Shown in pieces: positions 33,435 through 42,272 of a stretch of DNA of 64,000 nucleotides (positions within the stretch are counted from its first letter, which is position 1; each line of letters starts with the position of its first letter). The position numbers were made by a program, and so were the translations under genes. Source of the DNA: Cyanobacteria bacterium UBA2855. Its GTDB lineage: Bacteria > Cyanobacteriota > Vampirovibrionia > Gastranaerophilales > Gastranaerophilaceae. The stretch covers positions 38,445 to 102,444 of the forward strand of contig DEFJ01000027.1 of the NCBI GenBank assembly GCA_002350725.1, read 5' to 3'. The notes under the pieces were generated by a model that worked only from the letters and a program-made list of their open reading frames with translations, was not told the origin of the DNA and searched no databases.

Positions 33435-36065
33435 TTATATATAAAGAGCTTTTACTTCATTACCGTATATAGATGTTTTTGGAATTGCACCTCCGTATAC
33501 ATCAAGGTATATCTGTTGAGTTGCAATGTCTCCTATCATATTTAATTTTAGATGTTCTGCATTTTTTAAATCTTTTGTTGGTATGTCATTAAAGTGTGTG
33601 CCCAAAATTATTGGCATATCACTTTTTCCGGATACTTCTTGTGTTATATTTTGAGCATATTGTTTTATTGCATTCCTCAATTTTATTCCGGATATTTCAG
33701 ATGGAATATGATTTCTGTTAATTTCTACATTGTCTATTACGAATACTTGTTTTCCATTATTGTCATTTGCAAAATAGCATAGGGCATTTCCTATCGTTGT
33801 GCCGCTCTTATTATCTACCATTTCAATCATGTTAAATGCGGTATTTAAAAGATATTGCGGCATAAAATGCCCATTTGTTTTTCCTATTCCGATACAGCAT
33901 GTTGAGTAATTTCCTTGGAATAAATCTTTTTGCGGGTTTCTATCCCACATTTTTATAGTTATATCAAGGGGTTTAGATATGCCAATTGCATCGTTGGAAC
34001 AGTTATTTATTTCTTTTAGTCTTAGTTTAAGGTGATTTTTTATTGTCAACGTATTTTGAGCCTGTATAGAATTTTCAATAGCAATTTTGCTGTTATCAAA
34101 TGAGGATTGCTCGCTCAATGTTTTTTCTGCCTTTTTCCAAATTCTTTGCATACCGTTTAGTAAACCGTTTGTAAATCTGTCAAGATTTACTCTGCTTTTA
34201 GTATATTCATTTGGAACAACAAAGTTGCCGGCTTTAATACACTTTGGAAAACTTCTATCTATGAACTTTTTCATTTCGGGATGAGATGACCTTAAAACTT
34301 CCATGTCTTCTGTAATACGGTCAACTATTGGTTTAAGCGGGTTTTTATTACTATTGTCATACCTAAAAACGATATTATTTGAAGGTGAAGGATTTACCCA
34401 CTTTTTGTAATCCAATCCGTAGCATTTGAAGGCTAATTTTGTATTAGAGTTTGCATTGCCGTATATGTTTGTGCAATCTTCAATATAGTCTTTAAAATTG
34501 TCTGTCGTTGCTGCGAATATTAAATCTTTTAAAGGCTTTGATTTGTATGGATTTGCCAGTTCGTTTGCAATAAGATGTATGTTATTTATATCCCAACCGT
34601 ATAATTTACGTTGTGGTATTTGAGAAAAAATATTTTCACCAATACCGGCAAGCGACATAGTGTATTTATATAAATCTTTTTTTAATTCATTAATATCAAC
34701 TCTGTCTTCTGATATCATATTTTGCATGTTGTTCAAATTTATATTACTACTTTTATAAATCTTGAATAAATCTACCAGTTCTATTTTTTCAGCCGAAGAA
34801 TGTTTTTGACCGTCCTTGTTTTTGCTTTTGATAAGTTGTTTTAATAGGTTTAAGTCTTCTGCCGTCATATCATAGGCAACTTTTTCTGTAAATTTTTGTA
34901 CAGCATTAGTTCTTTGTCTGAATAATACATCCATGCTTTCTTTATCAAGCAGGGATGCAACTATCATTAACTCTACAAATTTTGTGGTAAAAAATCTTCT
35001 CTGAACATCTTCCGGTGTGTGTACTTCCCAATCTAAATATCTGTTGGTAAGCATAGTTAAATCATTGGATGTTATGTATTTCTCCGGAGCTTTATCAACA
35101 AGTGCTTTTTGGTGCTTTACCCGTTCAATTAATTCTCCAATATTTTGTTCTTTTAGGTATTTGTCATTTGCATTGAACACTTCCATATTTGTAACCATAT
35201 CATAGGCTTTTGCGTTGTATTCTGCTATTGTTTTAAAAATTGGCAGGGTTGTAGAATTTATAATTTCAAATATATCTTTGCTTGCTTTTCTTCCTATGTA
35301 GTCACTATTATATAAATATTCCATTATTGCCATATCTTCCGGTTTAATATCTTTTGATACTATTTGGGCAATATCTTTTGGGTATTCTTCATGCATGGCA
35401 AGATAATTAGTTCTGCAAATTTGTGCAAAACTCGCAATGGAATCTTCGTTATAAAGCTTCAACAAATCTTCAAAGTAAAATCTGGTGTTGTTATAATTAT
35501 GTTCATACAGGTATTGTGCTAATGGAAGAGTTTTCTTATTTGTGTATTTTAATATCCCTTCAATATTGATTTTTACAAACTCCTTATCGGATAATAGTTG
35601 CATGGCAAAATCTTGATTATCTTGGTTTACGGTTTCTATTACTTCATTTATATCTATTCCTCTTCTGTCAAAACGCCCTGTATACAGAATAAAATCAGCT
35701 ATATCATTGTTGTCGGAATTTATTATTTGTAACAGGTTTATACTATCTCCATTTGCAAATCCATATTCATCTTTCGATAGTTTTTCTGCTATATGTATAT
35801 TGTCTTTGTTGATATAGGTGAGAGCTTCTTCTACGTCTTTACAGTTCAAGGTTTTATATGAATATAGCCTGTTTTGTATAATTTGCAGTTTACTAAAAAA
35901 ATCTTTATCTGACATTTCACGTTTGGATGTAAATGCCGGTCGATAACAGATGTTTGATATTTCTTTTTTATATTGAGGGATATCATTAAATGCACACGGT
36001 TTTTTGTTGTATTCTGAATAATTTTTATAATATGTTTTCGGATAATTATGTGTTAATATTTTCAC
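33435..36065 (-). CDS. Giant helical-repeat protein with conserved C-terminal domain (paralogue B)
   Basis: An 876-residue protein. F45-T46-S47-K48 (PAFTSKREMSD) is the short N-terminal tag. Residues 70-300 hold alpha-helical repeats of about 35 residues with a recurring [VI]N-x-DN-x-x-[FI]A pattern (YINKDNIHIAEKL, INSDNNDIADFIL, VNQDNQDFAMQLL). The middle is helical. The C-terminal 190 residues carry the block PQKDLFQGNYSTCCIG, TAFNMIEMVDNKSGTTIGNA and VFVIDNVEINRNH; the IG-A and IDNVE strands recall a GNAT acyltransferase fold, but this is a weak resemblance. The GTG start at 36065 overlaps the stop of paralogue A and has SD GGAGGGG. Function unknown. Confidence 0.68.
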   Translation of the reverse strand: MKILTHNYPKTYYKNYSEYNKKPCAFNDIPQYKKEISNICYRPAFTSKREMSDKDFFSKLQIIQNRLYSYKTLNCKDVEEALTYINKDNIHIAEKLSKDEYGFANGDSINLLQIINSDNNDIADFILYTGRFDRRGIDINEVIETVNQDNQDFAMQLLSDKEFVKINIEGILKYTNKKTLPLAQYLYEHNYNNTRFYFEDLLKLYNEDSIASFAQICRTNYLAMHEEYPKDIAQIVSKDIKPEDMAIMEYLYNSDYIGRKASKDIFEIINSTTLPIFKTIAEYNAKAYDMVTNMEVFNANDKYLKEQNIGELIERVKHQKALVDKAPEKYITSNDLTMLTNRYLDWEVHTPEDVQRRFFTTKFVELMIVASLLDKESMDVLFRQRTNAVQKFTEKVAYDMTAEDLNLLKQLIKSKNKDGQKHSSAEKIELVDLFKIYKSSNINLNNMQNMISEDRVDINELKKDLYKYTMSLAGIGENIFSQIPQRKLYGWDINNIHLIANELANPYKSKPLKDLIFAATTDNFKDYIEDCTNIYGNANSNTKLAFKCYGLDYKKWVNPSPSNNIVFRYDNSNKNPLKPIVDRITEDMEVLRSSHPEMKKFIDRSFPKCIKAGNFVVPNEYTKSRVNLDRFTNGLLNGMQRIWKKAEKTLSEQSSFDNSKIAIENSIQAQNTLTIKNHLKLRLKEINNCSNDAIGISKPLDITIKMWDRNPQKDLFQGNYSTCCIGIGKTNGHFMPQYLLNTAFNMIEMVDNKSGTTIGNALCYFANDNNGKQVFVIDNVEINRNHIPSEISGIKLRNAIKQYAQNITQEVSGKSDMPIILGTHFNDIPTKDLKNAEHLKLNMIGDIATQQIYLDVYGGAIPKTSIYGNEVKALYI

Positions 36066-38953
36066 TTTTTCCCCTCCATATTATAAATTTTTACCGGTTT
36101 GTTCATTTTTCTTGGAGTTATTCTGCCACTATATACATCTGAGTATACAACAGTACAATCTTTATCAATTTTACCGATAAACCTTAGTGGTTTTTGCTCT
36201 GCTTCTAAATCGTTTACAAATACATCATTGTATGTAATCCCAAGATATATTGGAGTATTATATTGTCCTGTTACGTCTTTTGCGATGTTTTTAGCATATT
36301 GAGCTATGGCTTCTCTTAATTTTATTCCGTTTTTGGGATTACGATTAATATTTTTCTTCAGTTCAATATTATCAATGACAAGTGCCACTTTAGAATTCAT
36401 TGAGGTTCTGTCTTCAGCGAAGAAACAGAGTGCATTTCCTATTGTTTGACCTGTAGTGTTGTCGGTTATTTCAATCATATTAAATGCTGTATTTAGGATG
36501 TAGTCGAACATTGCATACGATTGGCTCTCATTCATACCGATACAACAATCGGAATAATTCCCTTGAAATAAATCTTTTTGCGGAAATCTATTCCACATTT
36601 TTATTTTTATATCTGTCGGGTAGTAGGCGTGTTCTTTTGGATGATATCCCTGTTTGAGTTCGTTTATTACGCACTTCAAGTGATTACGAATTGTAATTGT
36701 ATCTCTTGCAATTAATATATTTTGTGCTTTTTCTAAATTTTCTTCTGCGCGTTTCCAAACTCCGTTCAAAGTTGTATATACCGTTTGAGTGAAAGCGGTG
36801 ATAGCTGGGTAGTCTTTCTTAGCATTTTCAGGAAATTTAAATTTGTCGTCTTCAATCCATTTATTTAACTGTTTATCAATAAAACTTTTCGCAGGAGTTG
36901 CACGTAATGCATTAATATCATTTTCAATTGATTCTGCAAAAAGTTCTCTGTCGATTTTAGCAGGATTTTCAAGTTTACAGTACACATCATTTGCGTCTGA
37001 AGGATTTAGCCATTTATGATAATTCATATTCAGTTTAGAAAATTCTTTTTCCGTTATTTTGTTAGCTTGTCCATAGATATTTTTGTAATCTGAAATATAC
37101 TCTTTAAAATCGCTGCAGCAGGCTGCATGAATTATGTCTTTTATTCTGTTTTTATCTGCCCAAATTTGATTATATTCGCTTATCAATTTATGAAAATTCT
37201 CACAGTCCCAAGACATAATTTTTTCTATAGGACAATTTAATATTATTTTCTGAGGAAGTCCTAATTTTGTTAGCATTGCAATAATTAGTTTTTGATTAAC
37301 TTCACCAACGTCGATTTTTCCGGATTTTATCATATCTTCAATAAATTTCGTATTGGCATTTATTCCTGTGTAAGTTACGTATAGTTTAAGCAAATCAAGC
37401 TTCTGATCTGGTAGCAGAGGTTTGCCGTATATGTTTGTGCAATTTAATGCTTCTTTCAAAACCTTAAGTTGGTTGTAGTTTAAATTATTAATTTCATCTT
37501 TAACTTTGCATATTGTTAAATGCCGTTTCCTAAACAGGACATCAAGAGTTTCTTTATCTAATATGTCAGCAAGAATTATTAAAAGCGGCGTTTCCTTTCT
37601 AAAAAGTATATTGCCGATATCTTCTAAGTCAGCCTGATTAACTGAGTGCCCGTTTACATATTTTTCCGGATATTTGAAAAATAATTCTTCTTGCCTTTTT
37701 ATAATTCCTAAGTTTTTCTTTATATCTGTATCTACATAGTATTCGGCAGCTTCGGGCTTGGTATCTTGTATATCGCAAAAAGCTTTTATTTCGTCAACAG
37801 AATACCCGTTATCGTAAAGTTTTTCAGGAATGTTGTAATATCGTGAGTTTTCGCCGGAAAGACTTAGTTTAGTAAGCTCAAGTTTAGTTTCAATTGGTAC
37901 TTTTTCGTTTTTGATTAACTTCAAAACAAAATTTTTATTGTTAGGGGTTATAATATCTAAAATTTGGAAATAAGTATGTATTGTATTTTTGTTAGCACGG
38001 TTTGAAATTTCTTCAATTATATTTTCTGTATTTTGGTTTTTAAAGGATAGTAAGTCATAAGAATTATCTTTTGTGAGATTTTTATTTTGGAATGCTGTTT
38101 GTAAAATTTTCAGTCCGGTTTTATCAATATTATACAGTATTCTTATTTTGCGGTATTCGTCAGTGTCAGAATCTTTATAAAGATTGTATATGAAGTCTTG
38201 GTCGTCTTTTGATAATTTTTCCGGAAGTGCCGGAATTACAAAATCAGGATATGGTAAATTGTTTCTCAATGTAAATGCTATTATTTCGCCAAGAGCATTA
38301 ATAGAATCCTTGTTGGCAAGTTTTAGTACATTAGGTAGTATGGTCGCATAGTCATCACCTTCGTGAAAAAGTGCTTCTGCAAGATTTATTGTTTTCTTAT
38401 TTGTGTAATAAAGTGATGGGGCTATAGATTCGCTGTAAAAATGTTGATTTTTGCATATTTTTTCTGCAAATTTGCTGTTGTCTTTGTTGACGCATTGTAA
38501 GATGTGCGGGAAATCATAATCCCTTTGGTCAATATTGTTGTCAAAGAGGATGTTAAGTGCAAATTCCTCGTTATCTGTGTTTATATTTCTCATAATTGTG
38601 GCATATTGGTGAAAAGCGTATCGTAAATCCTCAGCAAATTTATTTGCAATCGCAATGTTATCTTTTCTTACGTATCTGATTGCTGTTGTGGCATTAGATG
38701 CGTTGCCTCCTAAAAAGATATTCGGTGAATTTAAAAATTTTTCATATAAATATTGTTTTTCGCGTTCAAATTCTTCATCGCTTATATCTTCTTTTTTTGA
38801 TGTAAAAATCGGGTAATAAAAATTTCTGTTCCATGCATCAATATTTTTTTGCGCAGAAATATTATTATCCATCGGAAGATTATCCGGTTTGGAGCTATGG
38901 TTATATTTGTTTATGGACTTAATTTTAGGAGTAACTGTATAATTTACTAACAC
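36062..38953 (-). CDS. Giant helical-repeat protein with conserved C-terminal domain (paralogue A)
   Basis: A 963-residue protein, homologous to the following gene over its entire length. F50-T51-S52-K53 (PIFTSKKEDISD) is the N-terminal tag. Repeats in 75-310 follow the same pattern (YVRKDNIAIANKF, NINTDNEEFALNIL, CVNKDNSKFAEKI, TNKKTINLAEALF). The C-terminal domain shares PQKDLFQGNYSDCCIG, TAFNMIEITDNTTGQTIGNA and LVIDNIELKKN with its partner. No signal peptide. The start is GTG at 38953 with only a weak GGTG and a TAAAAT 10 nt upstream. The tandem pair most likely arose by duplication; with 3.9 kb of coding sequence they are the largest lineage-type loci here. Confidence 0.68.
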   Translation of the reverse strand: MLVNYTVTPKIKSINKYNHSSKPDNLPMDNNISAQKNIDAWNRNFYYPIFTSKKEDISDEEFEREKQYLYEKFLNSPNIFLGGNASNATTAIRYVRKDNIAIANKFAEDLRYAFHQYATIMRNINTDNEEFALNILFDNNIDQRDYDFPHILQCVNKDNSKFAEKICKNQHFYSESIAPSLYYTNKKTINLAEALFHEGDDYATILPNVLKLANKDSINALGEIIAFTLRNNLPYPDFVIPALPEKLSKDDQDFIYNLYKDSDTDEYRKIRILYNIDKTGLKILQTAFQNKNLTKDNSYDLLSFKNQNTENIIEEISNRANKNTIHTYFQILDIITPNNKNFVLKLIKNEKVPIETKLELTKLSLSGENSRYYNIPEKLYDNGYSVDEIKAFCDIQDTKPEAAEYYVDTDIKKNLGIIKRQEELFFKYPEKYVNGHSVNQADLEDIGNILFRKETPLLIILADILDKETLDVLFRKRHLTICKVKDEINNLNYNQLKVLKEALNCTNIYGKPLLPDQKLDLLKLYVTYTGINANTKFIEDMIKSGKIDVGEVNQKLIIAMLTKLGLPQKIILNCPIEKIMSWDCENFHKLISEYNQIWADKNRIKDIIHAACCSDFKEYISDYKNIYGQANKITEKEFSKLNMNYHKWLNPSDANDVYCKLENPAKIDRELFAESIENDINALRATPAKSFIDKQLNKWIEDDKFKFPENAKKDYPAITAFTQTVYTTLNGVWKRAEENLEKAQNILIARDTITIRNHLKCVINELKQGYHPKEHAYYPTDIKIKMWNRFPQKDLFQGNYSDCCIGMNESQSYAMFDYILNTAFNMIEITDNTTGQTIGNALCFFAEDRTSMNSKVALVIDNIELKKNINRNPKNGIKLREAIAQYAKNIAKDVTGQYNTPIYLGITYNDVFVNDLEAEQKPLRFIGKIDKDCTVVYSDVYSGRITPRKMNKPVKIYNMEGKK

Positions 38954-39030
38954 TTTTTCACCGATTTTACATTTACATTAAACCGGAACATAGAATAATG
39001 TGCGTGTAAATAGGTGTTTTGTAACAAAAT

Positions 39031-39870
39031 TTAATGTAAATTTTGCGTAAAGGATGTAACGGTATCAATTATTCCTGTGAGTTCCAGAACATTTTCTAAT
39101 TCTTGATAATATCCGTATTTTAGTCTTTCAAAAAACAGCTTAGAAGCTTTTGGAGCAAGAGCGCATACCCAATCTTTATCAAGATATAACCCTTCAACAA
39201 AACGAGCAAATAATTCATTAGGTTTGCTGTAATATTTATGCAGCTTGCTTATTCTTGTTGTTACCCTGCTTTGCTTTTTTTGTGCTGATTTGAGGCGTAT
39301 GTATGCTGCAAAACTCTTTGGCATATCGGGAAAATCTTCTTCTATTGAGGTTACTGACAGTAAACGCTGCTTTTTTCTCCAAAATCCTGTGATAATACGA
39401 ACTCTGTCATATTTTAAAAGATATCTTGCATCGGAACGCTTTATGTATTTATCGAATTTTTTGAATGGCTTTGAGCGCATAAAATCAGGATATTCCGATT
39501 TTATAACCCTCTCATATTCTTTAATTTTATTTTTTATTCTGTCTTTATGTTCGTATAATTTTAGGCATAAAGAATTTTTATCAACAAAATTTGTGACTTT
39601 GATTAGTTCTTCCAGAATTTCGTCTTCTTTAACTCCAAACAGAATATCTAAATTCCCCCCTGTTCTATTCATATCGGGTTCTATTTTTGAATGGATATAA
39701 TGTGCAAATTCGTGGAGCAGGGTTGGGATAATTCTGTTTTCAGGAATATTTTTGGATACGTCAATTCTGTTCCTGATGAAAAATCCTTGATGCCCGCGTG
39801 CTTTTGTACCGGTATTTACTTGTAAACCAAGGCTTCTTATATATTTAATTAATTCTTTTTTATTGTCCAT
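39031..39870 (-). CDS. Putative zinc metallopeptidase (HEFAH motif)
   Basis: A 279-residue cytoplasmic-looking protein. HEFAH (in IIPTLLHEFAHYIHSKI, about residues 48-52) is a HExxH zinc site; a candidate third ligand is the Glu in PNELFARFVEGLYLD further on. The region between is basic and helical. The overall pattern recalls gluzincin-type peptidases acting on folded or regulatory substrates, but I recognise no named family. Its ATG overlaps the stop of the ThiE-like gene upstream, so the two form an operon. No signal peptide. Confidence 0.65.
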   Translation of the reverse strand: MDNKKELIKYIRSLGLQVNTGTKARGHQGFFIRNRIDVSKNIPENRIIPTLLHEFAHYIHSKIEPDMNRTGGNLDILFGVKEDEILEELIKVTNFVDKNSLCLKLYEHKDRIKNKIKEYERVIKSEYPDFMRSKPFKKFDKYIKRSDARYLLKYDRVRIITGFWRKKQRLLSVTSIEEDFPDMPKSFAAYIRLKSAQKKQSRVTTRISKLHKYYSKPNELFARFVEGLYLDKDWVCALAPKASKLFFERLKYGYYQELENVLELTGIIDTVTSFTQNLH

Positions 39871-39872
39871 AA

Positions 39873-40331
39873 TTATATTAACTTTGCTTTTTGGATGTTA
39901 TTATCAATATTTGAGGTTGAAATATTAAAATCTGTATCTGTAGGTATTTTATCTGTTTTATTGTCTATAAGAAATCCTATCAGGGAATTTTTTGATAACA
40001 TGTGGCGCATTTGATGAGGAGAAAGCGTATTATTATCTGATAACACTCCATCTGCATCAACTGCAAGAGCGATATCTGCACGTCCTTTAATCAGAAAAGT
40101 ACAATCAAATTCTGCTGCCAACAATTTAATCTTATTACATAGTTTAGCAAACTCAAAATCCTTTACTAAATATCCGTCAATAATTATGACACTCGGGTTT
40201 TTAGAAATCATATCCGCTAAGGAATTTAGAAATGTATCTTCTTCATATCTTTCAGGTACTTTAAAAATAAAAATATTCTGTTTTGATTGTATTTTTATTC
40301 GTATAATGCTTTCTTTTAATAATTCTGCCAT
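39873..40331 (-). CDS. Degenerate ThiE/TenI-like protein
   Basis: A 152-residue protein. LLAAEFDCTFLIKGRADIALAVDADGVLSDNNTL aligns with the ThiE segment that normally reads INDRxDIAxAVxADGVHLGQxD, and PHQMRHMLSKNSLIGFLI with the following R..LG...IIG..S. The Asn-Asp of INDR and the His-Gly of VHLGQ are changed (LIKGR, VLSDN), and the protein is about 60 residues shorter than ThiE, lacking the C-terminal half of the barrel with the phosphate site. It is unlikely to make thiamine phosphate and may have been co-opted. Leaderless: TATACT ends 6 nt before the ATG. It is the first gene of an operon with the HEFAH protein. Confidence 0.55.
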   Translation of the reverse strand: MAELLKESIIRIKIQSKQNIFIFKVPERYEEDTFLNSLADMISKNPSVIIIDGYLVKDFEFAKLCNKIKLLAAEFDCTFLIKGRADIALAVDADGVLSDNNTLSPHQMRHMLSKNSLIGFLIDNKTDKIPTDTDFNISTSNIDNNIQKAKLI

Positions 40332-40337
40332 AATTGA

Positions 40338-40346
40338 AGTATATCA
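40338..40346 (-). promoter_or_regulatory. Extended -10 promoter for leaderless ThiE-like gene
   Basis: On the minus strand TGA-TATACT (40346..40338), then TCAATT and the ATG at 40331: exactly 6 nt. It lies just downstream of the ctpA terminator. No Shine-Dalgarno. Confidence 0.55.
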
Positions 40347-40356
40347 TAAATTGCAT

Positions 40357-40400
40357 AAAAAAAGACAAGAAATCTTTTCGAAATCCTGTCTTTTTATTTT
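40357..40400. terminator. Terminator after ctpA
   Basis: AAAAAGACA...GATTTC loop ...TGTCTTTTT forms an imperfect stem of about 16 bp. On the minus strand it follows ctpA and ends in a run of T, 10 bp before the promoter of the ThiE-like gene. Confidence 0.7.
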
Positions 40401-40413
40401 CATAAATTATAGT

Positions 40414-41655
40414 TTAGTAATATCTTGAAAAACTTGCGACACTTGCTCCGCTTTCAAGTTGTTTAACTATCTCGATAGCTTTTTTTAGCTGAACATCATT
40501 TTTATTTTTAATGTCATCTTCAGAAAGCTTGACTTCTACATCAGGAGAAATTCCTTTTTTGTTAATATCTGTTCCGTTTGGAGTTAAATATTTTTGAATT
40601 GTAATATGTGCGCTAATATCTGTTCCGAGTTTTGTAACTTCTTGAACAACACCCTTACCGAAAGTTGTTTCTCCGACAAGAACTGCTCTGCCGTTATCTT
40701 TCATTGCACCTGAGAAGATTTCACTGGCTGATGCCGAACCTTTGTTGATAAGGATTACAACAGGTTTTCTTGTCTTTACCCCTTTCATTGCGTGGGTAAT
40801 ATCTTTATAGTTGTTTCTGTCAACCGTTGATACTATGTCACAGTTTTCAAGGAACATATTTGATATTACTATTGCATTGTTCAATAATCCGCCCGGATTA
40901 GAGCGTAAGTCAATAATGAACCCTTTTTTGTGGTAATTGTTATCTACAATTGCACCAAATTCATCGGCAGCAGCTCTGCTCATAAACGTACTTAACCGGA
41001 TGTAACAGATATCATTTGGCATTGTAACGTTATCAGGAATTTTTTGTGATACTGATTTTAGTTTGATTTGTGCACGAGTTACAGTATATGACTTTGGTTC
41101 TTGCTCTCCACGTTTGATTAGCAGGGTTACCTGAGTACCTTCAGGTCCTCTTATTTGATCCGCAGCTTTGTCTACCGTAATGGTTTTTGTACTTTTACCG
41201 TTAATTTCAAGAATGATATCACCTGCAAGCAGACCTGCTTTTTCTGCGGGGGTATCCTCAATCGGCGCAATTACGGTAAGTTTACCGTCTTTCATCCCGA
41301 TTTGAATACCGATTCCTTTCAATGAACCGTTCATAGAGTTTGCTTCTTCTCTGAATTCTTTTGGCTCTAAAAATCTTGTATATGGGTCATTTAAGCTGGA
41401 TAGCATTGTGTTAATTGCAACATACGCATCTTCATTGGTTTGAATATAGTTGTCGTATTTGTGCCGCCATTTAGTTTCCCAATCCTGAGAGTTTTTACTC
41501 CTGTCAACATATCTTGAATTTACAAGTTTCCATACTTGATCATACAGTTGATTTGGACTTTGATATACAGCGAGTACATTGTTATGGATTAAGCACCCGT
41601 ATAAAAATACGAATATTCCTAATGCAATAAAACTTTTTTTCATAAATTTTCTCAT
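40414..41655 (-). CDS. ctpA: C-terminal processing protease (S41 family)
   Basis: A 413-residue periplasmic protease. Signal anchor at residues 8-27 (IALGIFVFLYGCLIHNNVLA), a PDZ domain (GSLKGIGIQIGMKDGKLTVI...AGLLAGDIILEINGKS), then the S41 domain with LRSNPGGLL, the catalytic Ser in KGSASASEIFSG and the catalytic Lys in TTFGKGVVQEV. It trims C termini of envelope proteins. The first ATG (41655) has GGAGG 12 nt upstream, an in-frame ATG four codons later is possible. The 265 bp between this gene and the divergent small gene contain promoters only. Confidence 0.94.
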   Translation of the reverse strand: MRKFMKKSFIALGIFVFLYGCLIHNNVLAVYQSPNQLYDQVWKLVNSRYVDRSKNSQDWETKWRHKYDNYIQTNEDAYVAINTMLSSLNDPYTRFLEPKEFREEANSMNGSLKGIGIQIGMKDGKLTVIAPIEDTPAEKAGLLAGDIILEINGKSTKTITVDKAADQIRGPEGTQVTLLIKRGEQEPKSYTVTRAQIKLKSVSQKIPDNVTMPNDICYIRLSTFMSRAAADEFGAIVDNNYHKKGFIIDLRSNPGGLLNNAIVISNMFLENCDIVSTVDRNNYKDITHAMKGVKTRKPVVILINKGSASASEIFSGAMKDNGRAVLVGETTFGKGVVQEVTKLGTDISAHITIQKYLTPNGTDINKKGISPDVEVKLSEDDIKNKNDVQLKKAIEIVKQLESGASVASFSRYY

Positions 41656-41856
41656 TCTTTATTTGTTCCTCCAGATTATCCTCAAATTTTACTTAGCTCA
41701 AGCCTACAATATTAGATGTAAATTAACTAAAAAAGTTCCTGAGAAAATAAAATTCATGGATATCACAAGCAAAATGATACCACAATTATATTTTTTTGTA
41801 TATTCCAATATGAATTTTTATCTTAACAAAAATAAATTATCAATAGAGATATGACC

Positions 41857-41885
41857 TTGTTACTATTATGTTTTTGGGGTATTAT
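41857..41885 (+). promoter_or_regulatory. Sigma70 promoter and palindrome upstream of the Cys-rich protein gene
   Basis: TTGTTA (41857-41862), a 17-bp spacer and TATTAT (41880-41885). Immediately downstream, CGTAAAATTTTTACG (41887-41901) is a near-perfect palindrome over the predicted transcription start, a possible operator or 5' hairpin. SD GGAGG follows at 41911. Confidence 0.5.
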
Positions 41886-41920
41886 TCGTAAAATTTTTAC
41901 GTAACAGATTGGAGGAAAAC

Positions 41921-42214
41921 ATGGGAAAACCTATATCAAAAGCAATTAAAAAAGTATCAGAAAATGTTGGTTCCAACAAAGTTGTAATTATAACAAATCA
42001 TTTAAAAGTTGATGGAAGTCTTTATATTGAAGACGGCAAATGTGATGAATGTCATGATGATATTATAACGCTTACTGATGTTACGGTGTGTCGATTAAAT
42101 GATTATTGTACTTGCGAAGGTGAAGATTGTAATTGCAGTGATTACGTTTGTTTCAAATATGATTGGATAAATATTACTGTAGACTCTATTGTAGCATACA
42201 GTATTATAGCTTAG
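41921..42214 (+). CDS. Small cysteine-rich protein, unknown function
   Basis: A 97-residue acidic protein with a clear SD (GGAGG, 6 nt upstream of the ATG at 41921). The middle has eight Cys with spacings CDEC, VC, CTCEGEDCNC and VC, suitable for a metal cluster or zinc site; there is no signal peptide, so disulfides are less likely. The N- and C-terminal strands (KVVIITNHLKVDGSLYI; NITVDSIVAYSIIA) suggest a small beta fold. Own promoter and strong terminator indicate a monocistronic, probably regulated gene. Family not recognised. Confidence 0.65.
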   Translation: MGKPISKAIKKVSENVGSNKVVIITNHLKVDGSLYIEDGKCDECHDDIITLTDVTVCRLNDYCTCEGEDCNCSDYVCFKYDWINITVDSIVAYSIIA

Positions 42215-42221
42215 ACAAATA

Positions 42222-42253
42222 AAAAGTCCTCTTTACGTGTAAAGAGGACTTTT
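42222..42253. terminator. Strong bidirectional terminator
   Basis: AAAAGTCCTCTTTAC-gt-GTAAAGAGGACTTTT: a perfect 15-bp inverted repeat. It separates the convergent Cys-rich protein gene and ycf23. Confidence 0.92.
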
Positions 42254-42272
42254 AGGATTAAAGTTTTTAAAA

